From an uncultured Bacteroidota bacterium (GTDB lineage: Bacteria; Bacteroidota; Bacteroidia; Chitinophagales; LD1), in NCBI GenBank assembly GCA_937894725.1, contig CALAYL010000080.1, positions 1 through 23,735 on the forward strand: a stretch of DNA of 23,735 nucleotides, given 5' to 3'. Positions within the stretch are counted from its first letter, which is position 1, and the number at the start of each line of letters is the position of its first letter. The notes beneath the pieces are model-generated. The model was not told where the DNA came from and ran no database searches. It saw only the letters and a program-made list of their open reading frames with translations. The translations under genes and the position numbers were made by a program. This document shows positions 6,848 through 15,504 of the stretch, piece by piece.

Positions 6848-8924
6848 GAAAATCATCGGTGATATCCCCATTCACCACTATATTTGCATTTTGCTGTTGC
6901 CGTGATACACGATAGTGAACTATCGAGGTTTCGACACCTATTGTTATGTTTTTCAAACTTAAACTAAACAACTTCTCGTCTATATATGTGCTGCTGTTTT
7001 GCGATATTAGTATTTCGCTAGGGGCGGCCATTTTTTGAATATTTGAGGCTAGTTGCACAGTATTGCCCCATATATCTGACTTGACTGTTCTTACCCCCAC
7101 TATGCCCCCAAGTATGGTGCCCGAATGTATGCCGATTTTTAATTGAAAACTTGGCTTGCCTTCTTCCATACGCTTATAAAAAATATCATTTATGGCTTCT
7201 TGGATTTTAAATCCAGCTTCGATAAGCAGAGGAAAAGAAGGTTGGGTATCATCATTAAGTCCAGCTATACATAAATAACCATCCATCATTGTTTTCATTG
7301 TTTCAAGATGAAATTCTTTGGACACGTTGCCTAATATTTTAAACACTTGATCCATGTGTTCTATTAAATCATATGGGTCAAAAAGTTGTTCTTTTTTTGA
7401 AAAATCATCGAAATCGATAAACATCACATGCACTAATTTCTCTTTCGATTCGTCCTTGTCAGAGATTAATTTCGCCTCTATTTCTGCTGGCAATACTTCA
7501 TGAATGATTCGCTCCTTGTTTTCATTGTCGCGTGCCAAAAACGCATTCTTTTCAGCCAATAATTGTTTGTTATGATTGGCTAATGAAGTTGATTTTACTT
7601 TCATATAAATTAGTCCGCTAGAAAGCAGGATGATAGCTAGCATAGAAAAAGCAAGGATGCGTACACGAGTTGATTTCTCTGCTATTATTTCATCTTTCAA
7701 ACTTTTTTCCCGTTCTAATTCGCTTTGAATCTTATTGAATTCATACGTCATTTGCTTTTGAGTCACTTGTTTAGTGTTGTCAGTGCTATAAATCTTATCT
7801 GCCCATAGATCTCTTTTCTTTTCAAAATCATAGGCGGCCTTATAATCCCCTCGTTTTTCTGCTAAATAGGATAATCCTGCAAAACTACCTTGAAGCAACT
7901 CGTAATTTTGTGTTTTTTCGGCAAGTTTTGTGGCGGTCAAATAAGTCTGCTCTGCTGTATCATATTTGCGCTGGAGCGAATACAGATAACCGAGAATATT
8001 CATCACCTCTGCCTCTCCTGCCTCATTGCCCATAGCTTTATATTTAGCCTTTGATTCAGACAATAAACGCTCTCCCTCTATATATTCCTTTTTCAATAAT
8101 TTTAAGTAGCCTAGATTCATTAAATCTAAAGCAAGTGTAGTCGAATAGTTGAGATCGCGAGCTTGTTTTATCGATGCTTTGATAAAAATTGACGCTTTTT
8201 CTAAATCGCCTTCTTTTAGATAGTTTGAGCCCAAATTGCAGTTGGCATCTGCCTCACCTAGTTTATTGCCCGCCTTTTTATTTAGCTCTAAAGCCTTTAA
8301 AAAAAACTGATTTGATGTGTTCAAATTGCCTTGCAATGAATTGATATTCCCGAGTTGTAAATAGGCATTTACCATACCTTGCGGCTCCGTACTTTCCTCC
8401 GATATTTTGAGCGATTTTAATGTTCGGTCAGTAGCTGCAGGAAACTCTCCATTGGCGATATCAATAGCACCTAGTAGCAATTCGCACTCTGCTTGTAGCG
8501 CTAGATTTTTTGTACTGATTGCGATGAGCTTAGCTTTGGTCACTGTTTCGACAGCTTCGGTAAGCTGTCCTCGAGTACGTTGATAATCAGCAAAATCTTT
8601 TAGCGTAATGGCATACATTTTTTGATTTCCTGTGCGTTTAAAAAGCTGGCTGGCTTTTTCAAACGATTGCCCACTTTCTGCCAAATTCCCTTTATTAAAA
8701 TCTATACGTCCTTTTAACCAATAGGCCTCTGCACTGCCATCAATATAGCCTATTTTTTCAGACAATGCGAGTGCTTTATCTGCATACTCTTTTGCCATTT
8801 TTACATCCGTTTTAAGATGCACATTCGCTAGCTGTAGTTGCTGCACCACCATATTTTGGCTATCAATAGCAAATACTATCGAGTTTATTCCCCAAATAAA
8901 TAAAATGAGTAGCCGTTTTATCAT
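6828..8924 (-). CDS. TPR / transmembrane / class III nucleotide cyclase-like protein with degenerate active site
   Basis: The 698-residue protein has an N-terminal signal or anchor segment (about 4-19), then roughly eight tetratricopeptide repeats (about 30-370). A coiled coil (about 385-418), one transmembrane helix (about 422-441) and a cytoplasmic class III cyclase homology domain (about 470-675) follow. The helix before the domain carries LPAEIEAKL, as in canonical cyclases. Metal-binding Asp504 (FIDFDDF) and Asp548, the purine-selecting Lys544 (ETMKTMMDG) and Asp617 (DIWG) are present. However, the VNxASR signature reads VQLASN: the ribose/transition-state Asn is Gln624 and the essential Arg is Asn628. 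The Gly normally preceding the second metal Asp is Met547. It is therefore either an inactive ATP-binding pseudo-cyclase or a non-standard enzyme. The TPR region probably senses protein or envelope signals. It lies 48 bp downstream of paaN on the same strand. Confidence 0.88.
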   Translation of the reverse strand: MIKRLLILFIWGINSIVFAIDSQNMVVQQLQLANVHLKTDVKMAKEYADKALALSEKIGYIDGSAEAYWLKGRIDFNKGNLAESGQSFEKASQLFKRTGNQKMYAITLKDFADYQRTRGQLTEAVETVTKAKLIAISTKNLALQAECELLLGAIDIANGEFPAATDRTLKSLKISEESTEPQGMVNAYLQLGNINSLQGNLNTSNQFFLKALELNKKAGNKLGEADANCNLGSNYLKEGDLEKASIFIKASIKQARDLNYSTTLALDLMNLGYLKLLKKEYIEGERLLSESKAKYKAMGNEAGEAEVMNILGYLYSLQRKYDTAEQTYLTATKLAEKTQNYELLQGSFAGLSYLAEKRGDYKAAYDFEKKRDLWADKIYSTDNTKQVTQKQMTYEFNKIQSELEREKSLKDEIIAEKSTRVRILAFSMLAIILLSSGLIYMKVKSTSLANHNKQLLAEKNAFLARDNENKERIIHEVLPAEIEAKLISDKDESKEKLVHVMFIDFDDFSKKEQLFDPYDLIEHMDQVFKILGNVSKEFHLETMKTMMDGYLCIAGLNDDTQPSFPLLIEAGFKIQEAINDIFYKRMEEGKPSFQLKIGIHSGTILGGIVGVRTVKSDIWGNTVQLASNIQKMAAPSEILISQNSSTYIDEKLFSLSLKNITIGVETSIVHYRVSRQQQNANIVVNGDITDDFLKHFES

Positions 8925-8927
8925 ATA

Positions 8928-8957
8928 GACAATTTAGTTTAAATTATTGAAATTGTC
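8928..8957 (-). repeat. 8-bp inverted repeat in the leader of the cyclase-like gene
   Basis: GACAATTT (8928-8935) and AAATTGTC (8950-8957) are perfect inverted arms separated by 14 bp. They lie directly before the cyclase-like start codon and just after the paaN stop. The arms are AT-rich, so chance occurrence is plausible; it could be an operator or an mRNA hairpin occluding the start. Confidence 0.35.
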
Positions 8958-8972
8958 AATAGGTAGAGGAAA

Positions 8973-10625
8973 TTAACTCAACTTTCTATGTCCTACCCAC
9001 ACAAATCTTTTGTTTACATATTCTGGATTTGAGAAAGATGCGTTACCCGCAGGGTTGCCTCCTGTCACATGAAAATCTGAAAAGGCAGCATGTTGATTCA
9101 CGAAAATCCCTCCTACAAAATTGAAAGAAACTGGTGTAAACGCAGACTCCATTTCTTCTTCAATTTGAGTAGCTACTGCATCGCTAATAGTATATGCCAA
9201 GCAAGTGATAGCACCATGTTTAACCGCCATTTCTCTTGCTAGATCAATAGACTGTGCTGTATCTTTCGTTTTTACAACAATCGCAATAGGGCCAAAAAGT
9301 TCATTTTCATAAATACCAAAATCCTTTGCATCTACCTCTAGCAATACATGCGAACTTGTACGTGCCGAAGGGAACTCTGGATTGGAGATAGCTGATGGCT
9401 CCAGCAATGCCTTTGCTAAATCTTTTACTGAATTTACACGCTTCAAAGTCACTTCATTTTGGATAGCACCAAAAGTACCTGGCCCCATTTGCGGATGATT
9501 CGCTATGCCCGATACTGCTGCCGCAAGGGCTCTCACTACTTCTTCGTACGAAAGTTGTTGCTCTCCTACTTTAATTCCCGAAGATGGTATAAAAATATTT
9601 TGTGGTGCAGTACACATTTGACCGGTGTAAAGTGATAAAGCAAAAGCTAAATTTTGCATCACTGGAGCTAAGTCTGCCACAGAGTCAATGATTACTGAGT
9701 TTACACCTGCTTTTTCTGTAAAAGTAACTTTGCCCGGCAACGACTCTACATAATCGCCAAATGCGCTACCTCCAGTGTAGTCTATTAGTTTCACTAAATT
9801 ATGTTCTGCTAGTTCTTTTGTCAAAAGGTGAGTTGAGGTGTCTGTAGCCAGTTGACAAACATTGGTATCTATTCCTTTTTCTTTTAATGCAGCCTGAATT
9901 TCTGCCACTACTATCGCTATTGGATATACTGATTTTGGATGCGGCTTTACAATGGCTGTATTGCCTGTGATAAGTGAAGCAAACAAACCTGGTACTGTAT
10001 TCCATGTAGGAAAAGTAGAACATCCGATTACGAGACCTACACCTATAGGCACAGCCTTAAATTTTTTATCTAATTTCAGTACACCCTTGCCCGCAGGTTT
10101 TTCCCACACTACAGACGATGGAAAACGAGTCACCTCTTCATACCCCATGGCTAAAGCCTCGAGCGCTCTATCATTAGCATGTGGTCCAGACGCCTGAAAC
10201 GACATCATAAACGACTGACCAGTGGTGTGCTGTGTAGCGTTCGCAATTTCAAAAAAGCGTAATTTTACTCTTTCTAACGCATCTACGAGTACATCTGCTC
10301 TATCTTCGGGCGATACATTTTTCCAAGTACCAAAGGCTCTGCCTGCACGGATTACGAGTGTTTCGGTGCTAAAAAGCGGATATTGAATACCTAAAGCATC
10401 CATTGTGTAAGGTGACACTTCTTCACCACCCCAACTTTCTGGGTTTGCTTGAGTGAGCTGCTCAAATTTTTTGCCTAGTTGATTTTGGTATGCTGCTAAA
10501 CCATCTGTAGGAGCTTGCTCACCGTACGCTTTTGGATGTTCAGGATATTGGGCAAAAAATACTCTTTCGCGGTTTGCTTTGATAGCATTTTCAACAATAA
10601 CTTTGTATTCGGGTCTAAGTGACAT
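8973..10625 (-). CDS. paaN: PaaN-type aldehyde dehydrogenase (phenylacetic acid degradation)
   Basis: The 550-residue product belongs to the aldehyde dehydrogenase superfamily and matches PaaN in length and in its N-terminal extension (residues 1-130) ahead of the dehydrogenase core. Catalytic Cys338 lies in YTGQMCTAPQN and general-base Glu304 in TFTEKAG. NAD(P)-binding Lys227 is in NTAIVKPHP, and ELFGP (442-446) is the second conserved Glu motif. It lacks the MaoC-type hydratase domain found in the longer PaaZ fusion. PaaN acts on the semialdehyde produced by ring opening in aerobic phenylacetyl-CoA catabolism. No other paa gene is in the window, so the pathway role is inferred from the family. 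The ATG at 10625 follows a 213-bp gap after rlmB. Confidence 0.87.
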   Translation of the reverse strand: MSLRPEYKVIVENAIKANRERVFFAQYPEHPKAYGEQAPTDGLAAYQNQLGKKFEQLTQANPESWGGEEVSPYTMDALGIQYPLFSTETLVIRAGRAFGTWKNVSPEDRADVLVDALERVKLRFFEIANATQHTTGQSFMMSFQASGPHANDRALEALAMGYEEVTRFPSSVVWEKPAGKGVLKLDKKFKAVPIGVGLVIGCSTFPTWNTVPGLFASLITGNTAIVKPHPKSVYPIAIVVAEIQAALKEKGIDTNVCQLATDTSTHLLTKELAEHNLVKLIDYTGGSAFGDYVESLPGKVTFTEKAGVNSVIIDSVADLAPVMQNLAFALSLYTGQMCTAPQNIFIPSSGIKVGEQQLSYEEVVRALAAAVSGIANHPQMGPGTFGAIQNEVTLKRVNSVKDLAKALLEPSAISNPEFPSARTSSHVLLEVDAKDFGIYENELFGPIAIVVKTKDTAQSIDLAREMAVKHGAITCLAYTISDAVATQIEEEMESAFTPVSFNFVGGIFVNQHAAFSDFHVTGGNPAGNASFSNPEYVNKRFVWVGHRKLS

Positions 10626-10838
10626 ATTGGGTAAGTTTTAATTTTAGAATCTCTAAGTTAATGGCTAAATCCGAAAATCGAAATTTAACTGCAAAAATCA
10701 ACATGAAATAGCCAGCGGTTAGTTCAATAGATAAAAAGAATAAGAGGGTATGTAAAAGACAGAATGTAGCACAGTACTTTGTGCAAGTAGCAAAATTTCT
10801 CATTCATAATTAGCAAAGGGCTCTTTAACGCTTTTCTT

Positions 10839-11591
10839 TTACAATCTTCTTTGACTGGCTGCTTCATATAACACTACGCCTGCGCTCACCGATACATTAA
10901 GTGATTCGGTATTGCCTTGCATGGGGATAGCGAGAAGGGCATCGCAGTGGCGTTTTACCACTGCTGCTATACCATCACCTTCAGCACCCAATATAATCGC
11001 TACAGGCTCAGTCAAATCAGCTTGGCTGATTGTTTTTTCTTGATTAGTATCTGCACCATAAATCTTGAGTCCATGCGCTCTAAGCATTTTGATGGCAGTG
11101 AGCAAACTTTGCTCCCTACATACCGCCAATCGAGTGAGTGCGCCAGCCGATACTTTGATTGCTACCGCATTTATGGGAGCTGCATTGCTATACTGCATCA
11201 CGATACCATGCGCACCAAAACATTCGGCTGAACGAGCTATGGCACCAAAATTATGTATATCGGTAACGCCATCGAGTACGACAATGAGTGGGTGCTCTTC
11301 TCGCTGCTCAGCTAGGGCTAAAATTTCATCAATCGTTTTATACGTTATCAAAGAGGCATAACCCATTACGCCCTGGTGATTTACATCACGCATTTTATGT
11401 TTGTATAGGAGGTCTTGCAATTTTTCTTTTGGTACTTCTTGCACAATTATTTTTTGTGCTTTAGCCGAAGATTTTATCTCCTCTATCTCAGGGCCTTCTG
11501 CTCCCTGCATCACATATATTTTTTCAAAACGGGTCTCCGCAGTGAGTGCATCTAGTATTGGTTTTCGTCCAAAAATTAATTGGTCTTCCAT
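10839..11591 (-). CDS. rlmB: 23S rRNA (guanosine-2'-O-)-methyltransferase, SpoU/TrmH family
   Basis: A 250-residue SPOUT methyltransferase, expected to methylate the 2'-OH of a guanosine in the 23S rRNA peptidyl-transferase region (G2251 in E. coli RlmB). The N-terminal substrate-binding domain opens with IFGRKPILDAL. The three knot motifs are DIHNFGAIARSAE (Asn114, Arg120), AIILGAEGDGI (Glu204) and IPMQGNTESLNVSVSAGV (Asn232). The frame is open upstream to 11624, but the ATG at 11591 is preferred: family members begin here, and the extra eleven codons run through a transcription terminator hairpin. It lies downstream of the DUF2723 gene but is separated from it by that hairpin. Confidence 0.93.
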   Translation of the reverse strand: MEDQLIFGRKPILDALTAETRFEKIYVMQGAEGPEIEEIKSSAKAQKIIVQEVPKEKLQDLLYKHKMRDVNHQGVMGYASLITYKTIDEILALAEQREEHPLIVVLDGVTDIHNFGAIARSAECFGAHGIVMQYSNAAPINAVAIKVSAGALTRLAVCREQSLLTAIKMLRAHGLKIYGADTNQEKTISQADLTEPVAIILGAEGDGIAAVVKRHCDALLAIPMQGNTESLNVSVSAGVVLYEAASQRRL

Positions 11592-11609
11592 GTTAGTCTT
11601 TTTATAGTT

Positions 11610-11637
11610 AAAAGGCTGACCCAAAAGTCAGCCTTTT
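11610..11637 (-). terminator. Hairpin terminator between the DUF2723 gene and rlmB
   Basis: AAAAGGCTGAC (11610-11620) pairs perfectly with GTCAGCCTTTT (11627-11637) around the loop CCAAAA. Leftward transcripts leaving the DUF2723 stop at 11664 meet the stem, then TTTTAACTAT. In the rightward direction the stem is followed by a longer T-run (to 11641), so it can act in both directions. It sits 18 bp upstream of the rlmB start codon. Confidence 0.75.
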
Positions 11638-11663
11638 TTTTAATCCGTGCAAATTAGATTGTT

Positions 11664-14600
11664 TTACAATTCAGGTACGCCTTGTGTAAAGGCTCTTTGC
11701 GCATTTTTGAAGGCTTCCTCTATTTTGGTAGCGTACTCTGGATCGTATTTTTTTGCCGCAAAACTCAATTGCTGCAATACATATAGCTGCTCTTGAATAG
11801 GTCTATTTTGTGTAAAGGCACCTTGCTGCAACTGCGATACGTAGCCTCTATCGCCTCTGTCTTGTGCACGTTTTAGTTCAATCTTATAAGCATTCTCCCA
11901 ATAGCCCAGCTCGTCTTTTGATTTAGCGAGCATATAATCGATAAGCTTACGAGCTTTATCTTTTTGATCTGCCAAATAATAATATTCTGGATAAGCGGAG
12001 TTGAATATATTGAATGGAATGCGTGCATCTGGCATCATTTTGAGCGAGTAATCTATCACTTCTGCCGCTTTTTTGTTTTCGCCTTTTTCAGCCAACGACT
12101 CAGCCAAACGAGCATAGTTTCCTCTAAGATTCATGAACATACGACTCACCGTTTCATCTAGATAAAGGTTGTCGTATTTCTCTACACCACCAAACTTAAA
12201 CTTGGTCATCATATTTGTATAGGCCAAATCGTTGCGAACAGGTGCTGAAGTATGTCCTTGAGAGCCAGACTCACGTGGTACAATCCTATAGGTCAGTCCT
12301 TCTAATTGGAAATATTTATCCATACCCAAATACGCATCAGAACTCACTGAAACTGCAAAATAGATAGGTCTTTCTTTAATATTGTTTGCGACAATATCTA
12401 AGGTGATCAAATCATTTTTGAGCAATCGTGGATTGCCAATTTGCCAACTCATGCGCGGAGTAAACTGTACAAAATCATCTTTAGAAAGCATGTTCATTTT
12501 TACAGCAGTAGCCGAATCTATATCCAAAAAGAAACTTTTGGTAGGTAGGTAATTTTCCATATCTCCTTGATTACCGCCAATTTTATTTCGTGTGTCTTCG
12601 CTGGCTATAAATTGCATCACTTTTTTGAGATCTAGTGGGGTGCCCTCTGGAATACCTGGTGCTGGCGCATACGATACTACATCGCGATTAGATGCTTGAA
12701 TTTGCTCATCTGTAAAGGTGGTTTTTACTGGAGCAGATTTGTTCCACATGTATTTGAGTTGCTTGATATACCAATCTACGCCAAGCAAAGAAAGATTGAT
12801 AACACGTACGTCAGTTCTGATATTTTCAACTTCTTGTGCATACCATAGCGGATAGGTATCATTATCTCCCATAGTAAAGAGAATAGCATTCGGTTCACAT
12901 GATTCGAGATAGTCTGTAGCTAAGTCACGAGCAGTGGTGCGATTGTGTCGAGTATGATCATCCCATCCTTGTGCTCCCATGAGTATAGGGGCGCTAAGCG
13001 ATAGCCCTATTGCTACCACAGATGCCGGTACTGCTGCTATTTTTTTGCGTAAAAAATCCCATATAGCAAGCACACCAAACCCTATCCAAAAGCAGTATGT
13101 CCAGAATGAGCCCGCCAAAGCATAGTCGCGCTCACGAGGCTCGATAGGAGGCTCATTTTGATAGATTATTTGAAAAAGACCTGTAACAATAAATAGTACT
13201 AAAATTTTCAAGAAAACTTCTTCATTTTTATAAAGCGTAAAAATCAATCCTATGAGTCCAAGAATAAATGGAATCATGTAGAATTTGTTTCGACCTTTGT
13301 TGTTTTCCATTTCTTTGGAAAGATGTGTTTGCGGAAATTCTGGGGTAAAGAATAAGCCCGAATTATCTATAAATGAAATACCTGTAATCCATCGTCCATT
13401 GTCATTTGCATAGGTGCCTTGAATGTCATCTTGGCGCCCCGAAAAATTCCACATAAAATAGCGGAAATACATATACCCTATTTGATATTTAAAGAAGTAA
13501 CGAAGGTTGTCGGCCATAGATATGTCGTCTTTTATAAAATAGCGATTAGGGTCTTGGGCATTGCGCTGCTGCACAATCTGCTCGGCTTGGTTACGTTGCC
13601 CATGGTCAAACACTTGCACTACTTGATCCGTTTTTCTGTCTATCAATTTCACTCCTGGAGTGAGCCAAGTGCGGTAGCCATCGTGTTTTGCAGTTTCTTG
13701 CCAAAATCCCAAACGTGGGAATAGCATACTTGCACCATCTTTGAATGTATAGTCGATTTTTTTGCCGGCAAACTCATATTTGTCTTTGCCTTTAAACCAT
13801 CTGTCGCCTATTTCTTTTGTACCCGAAATATCTTGATATGTAGCGGTATAATCTGGACCATACACCAAAGGTCTATCGCCATACTGCTCACGATCTACAT
13901 ACGACTTGATACTAAATGGATCTACTGGCGCATTCATATTGATAGGTGTGTTGGCCGCTGAGCGGATAGGTACCATAGCGTAAGATAGATAACCTATATA
14001 TACAAAAGCAGCGGCTAGTAAACCCAGATTGAGGAAGTAGCGATTTGTCTTCTGAGAATAAAAAATACCAAATACAAGCAGCGATATCAATAACACAAAG
14101 AAAAACACTACTCCACTATAGAATGGCAAACCTAAGCTATTAACAAAAAACTTATCGAATCCTGCCATGAAGGCTTGTGTATATGAAATCACAAATTTCA
14201 TTGCAAATCCTAATATTAAAAAGCCTACACCTGCGGCAAGTAGCAATCCGAAGTGATTGTATTTATGTTTTTTGAAATAATATACTACCGCTATGAAAGG
14301 CAATGCTAGCAATGAAAGTAAGTGCACACCTATGGAAAGTCCAACCATATAAGCGATAAACAAAATCCAGCGGTCTGCATACTCACTTTCGCTTTCTTCC
14401 CATTTCAAAATAGCCCACACAATGATGGCCATAAAAAATTGAGAAAGGGCATATACCTCTCCCTCTACTGCCGAAAACCAAAGCGAATCAAGAAATGTAG
14501 CACAAGCTGCTGCTATCACTCCAGCGCCCATGATGGCTACAGCCTCAGACGTAGAAGGCAATTCGCCTTGCTTTACAAATACTTTTCTTGCTAATAATAC

Positions 14601-14894
14601 GACCGACCAATAGCAGAACATGATAGATGCTGCTGTACTCAAAGCAGACATAAAATTGACCATTATGGCCACTTTGCTTACATCACCAAAGGCAAATAGC
14701 GAAAAGATTCGTCCAAGCATCAAGAAGAAGGGGGCTCCAGGAGCATGGGCTACTTGAAGCTTCCAGCAGCCTGACACAAACTCTCCACAATCCCAAAAGC
14801 TACCACCAGACTCCATAGTCAGGGCATAAACAATGGTCGAAAACAACAACACCACTAATCCTACTATGGTGTTTACTCTTTTAAAATTTTGCAT
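11664..14894 (-). CDS. DUF2723 (GT117) polytopic membrane protein with C-terminal TPR-like region
   Basis: The 1076-residue protein matches the DUF2723 family, classed as glycosyltransferase family 117 and related to protein O-mannosyltransferases (GT-C fold). The N terminus has a membrane segment (about 9-26), then the diagnostic SFWDCGEF (32-39, acidic Asp35 and Glu38) and VAHAPGAPFF (48-57), which in GT-C enzymes form the lipid-sugar active site. SAVEGEVYALS (141-151) is another family signature. Many hydrophobic helices follow to about residue 310 and again around 540-660. Next come a soluble, probably periplasmic domain and a helical TPR-like tail (about 935-1070). The likely role is transfer of sugar from a lipid carrier to an exported substrate, but the acceptor is unknown. 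No glycan-synthesis genes are adjacent. Confidence 0.9.
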   Translation of the reverse strand: MQNFKRVNTIVGLVVLLFSTIVYALTMESGGSFWDCGEFVSGCWKLQVAHAPGAPFFLMLGRIFSLFAFGDVSKVAIMVNFMSALSTAASIMFCYWSVVLLARKVFVKQGELPSTSEAVAIMGAGVIAAACATFLDSLWFSAVEGEVYALSQFFMAIIVWAILKWEESESEYADRWILFIAYMVGLSIGVHLLSLLALPFIAVVYYFKKHKYNHFGLLLAAGVGFLILGFAMKFVISYTQAFMAGFDKFFVNSLGLPFYSGVVFFFVLLISLLVFGIFYSQKTNRYFLNLGLLAAAFVYIGYLSYAMVPIRSAANTPINMNAPVDPFSIKSYVDREQYGDRPLVYGPDYTATYQDISGTKEIGDRWFKGKDKYEFAGKKIDYTFKDGASMLFPRLGFWQETAKHDGYRTWLTPGVKLIDRKTDQVVQVFDHGQRNQAEQIVQQRNAQDPNRYFIKDDISMADNLRYFFKYQIGYMYFRYFMWNFSGRQDDIQGTYANDNGRWITGISFIDNSGLFFTPEFPQTHLSKEMENNKGRNKFYMIPFILGLIGLIFTLYKNEEVFLKILVLFIVTGLFQIIYQNEPPIEPRERDYALAGSFWTYCFWIGFGVLAIWDFLRKKIAAVPASVVAIGLSLSAPILMGAQGWDDHTRHNRTTARDLATDYLESCEPNAILFTMGDNDTYPLWYAQEVENIRTDVRVINLSLLGVDWYIKQLKYMWNKSAPVKTTFTDEQIQASNRDVVSYAPAPGIPEGTPLDLKKVMQFIASEDTRNKIGGNQGDMENYLPTKSFFLDIDSATAVKMNMLSKDDFVQFTPRMSWQIGNPRLLKNDLITLDIVANNIKERPIYFAVSVSSDAYLGMDKYFQLEGLTYRIVPRESGSQGHTSAPVRNDLAYTNMMTKFKFGGVEKYDNLYLDETVSRMFMNLRGNYARLAESLAEKGENKKAAEVIDYSLKMMPDARIPFNIFNSAYPEYYYLADQKDKARKLIDYMLAKSKDELGYWENAYKIELKRAQDRGDRGYVSQLQQGAFTQNRPIQEQLYVLQQLSFAAKKYDPEYATKIEEAFKNAQRAFTQGVPEL

Positions 14895-14914
14895 ATCTAT
14901 TTTTGACTAAGGTG

Positions 14915-14944
14915 CTAAAATACATATTTAGTGCGGAGCGCAAA
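14915..14944 (-). promoter_or_regulatory. Possible promoter of the DUF2723 gene
   Basis: On the minus strand TTTG (14944-14941) is followed after 18 bp by TATTTTAG (14922-14915), one mismatch from the TAnnTTTG -7 consensus. This would start transcription about 15 bases before the ATG at 14894. Confidence 0.35.
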
Positions 14945-15009
14945 GCCACAAACGCAATACCTGAAAATATAGTGTGTATTTTGGCACAGTTTTAGCAATC
15001 TTTTATCGT

Positions 15010-15498
15010 ATGAAATCAAGTTTTACCCTACTCACCTTTTTTTTAACTTTCAACGCTTACAGCCAAAGCAATAGTGTGAAAAGGGCAAGCAGCGCACAAA
15101 ATGATAGCCTAAAATCGACTATCCAAGCGTTGATCAAGGACACAATGGTTATTCAAGAATCCCCTTTTGTGTCAATTCATGATTTTAAAGGAAAAGAGGG
15201 TACATTTGTGCTAGATGTAGAACGAGAAAATCGCAAAGTAATGGTGTTTATATTGGTGGAAAATCTAAAAGATTATAAAGAAGTATATGTACAGCGCAGC
15301 GATGAAGCCATGATCGGCACAGGCAATTGCAAATATTTTACGCCTAAAGATTTTGAATTAAAGAAATATACGGAAGTTATTTTTGAAGACAAATATTCGC
15401 TACCTGCTCAGCGTGACTCTTACTATCGAATAAAATGTGAAGACCTAAATGGTGTAGTGCGAACCTATCCTTGGGTGTTGCTACCTAGCATAAAATAA
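15010..15498 (+). CDS. Small secreted hypothetical protein
   Basis: The 162-residue product begins with a signal peptide, MKSSFTLLTFFLTFNAYSQ, with likely cleavage after the AYSQ. The frame is open to a GTG at 14974, but the ATG at 15010 is chosen because it places the signal peptide at the N terminus. After a polar Ser/Lys stretch the mature part alternates charged and hydrophobic residues (GTFVLDVERENRKVMVFI, YKEVYVQRSDEAM, TEVIFEDKYSLPAQRDSYY), suggesting a small all-beta domain. I do not recognise a named family and propose no function. The gene ends 6 bp from the convergent rodA stop, and no terminator hairpin separates them. Confidence 0.75.
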   Translation: MKSSFTLLTFFLTFNAYSQSNSVKRASSAQNDSLKSTIQALIKDTMVIQESPFVSIHDFKGKEGTFVLDVERENRKVMVFILVENLKDYKEVYVQRSDEAMIGTGNCKYFTPKDFELKKYTEVIFEDKYSLPAQRDSYYRIKCEDLNGVVRTYPWVLLPSIK

Positions 15499-15504
15499 TA
15501 AATA

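Noticed and set aside
10615..10803. A 62-codon hydrophobic frame on the minus strand ahead of paaN
   Set aside because: It overlaps the paaN start in another frame, has no recognisable family and lacks a supporting start signal; it is more likely leader sequence.
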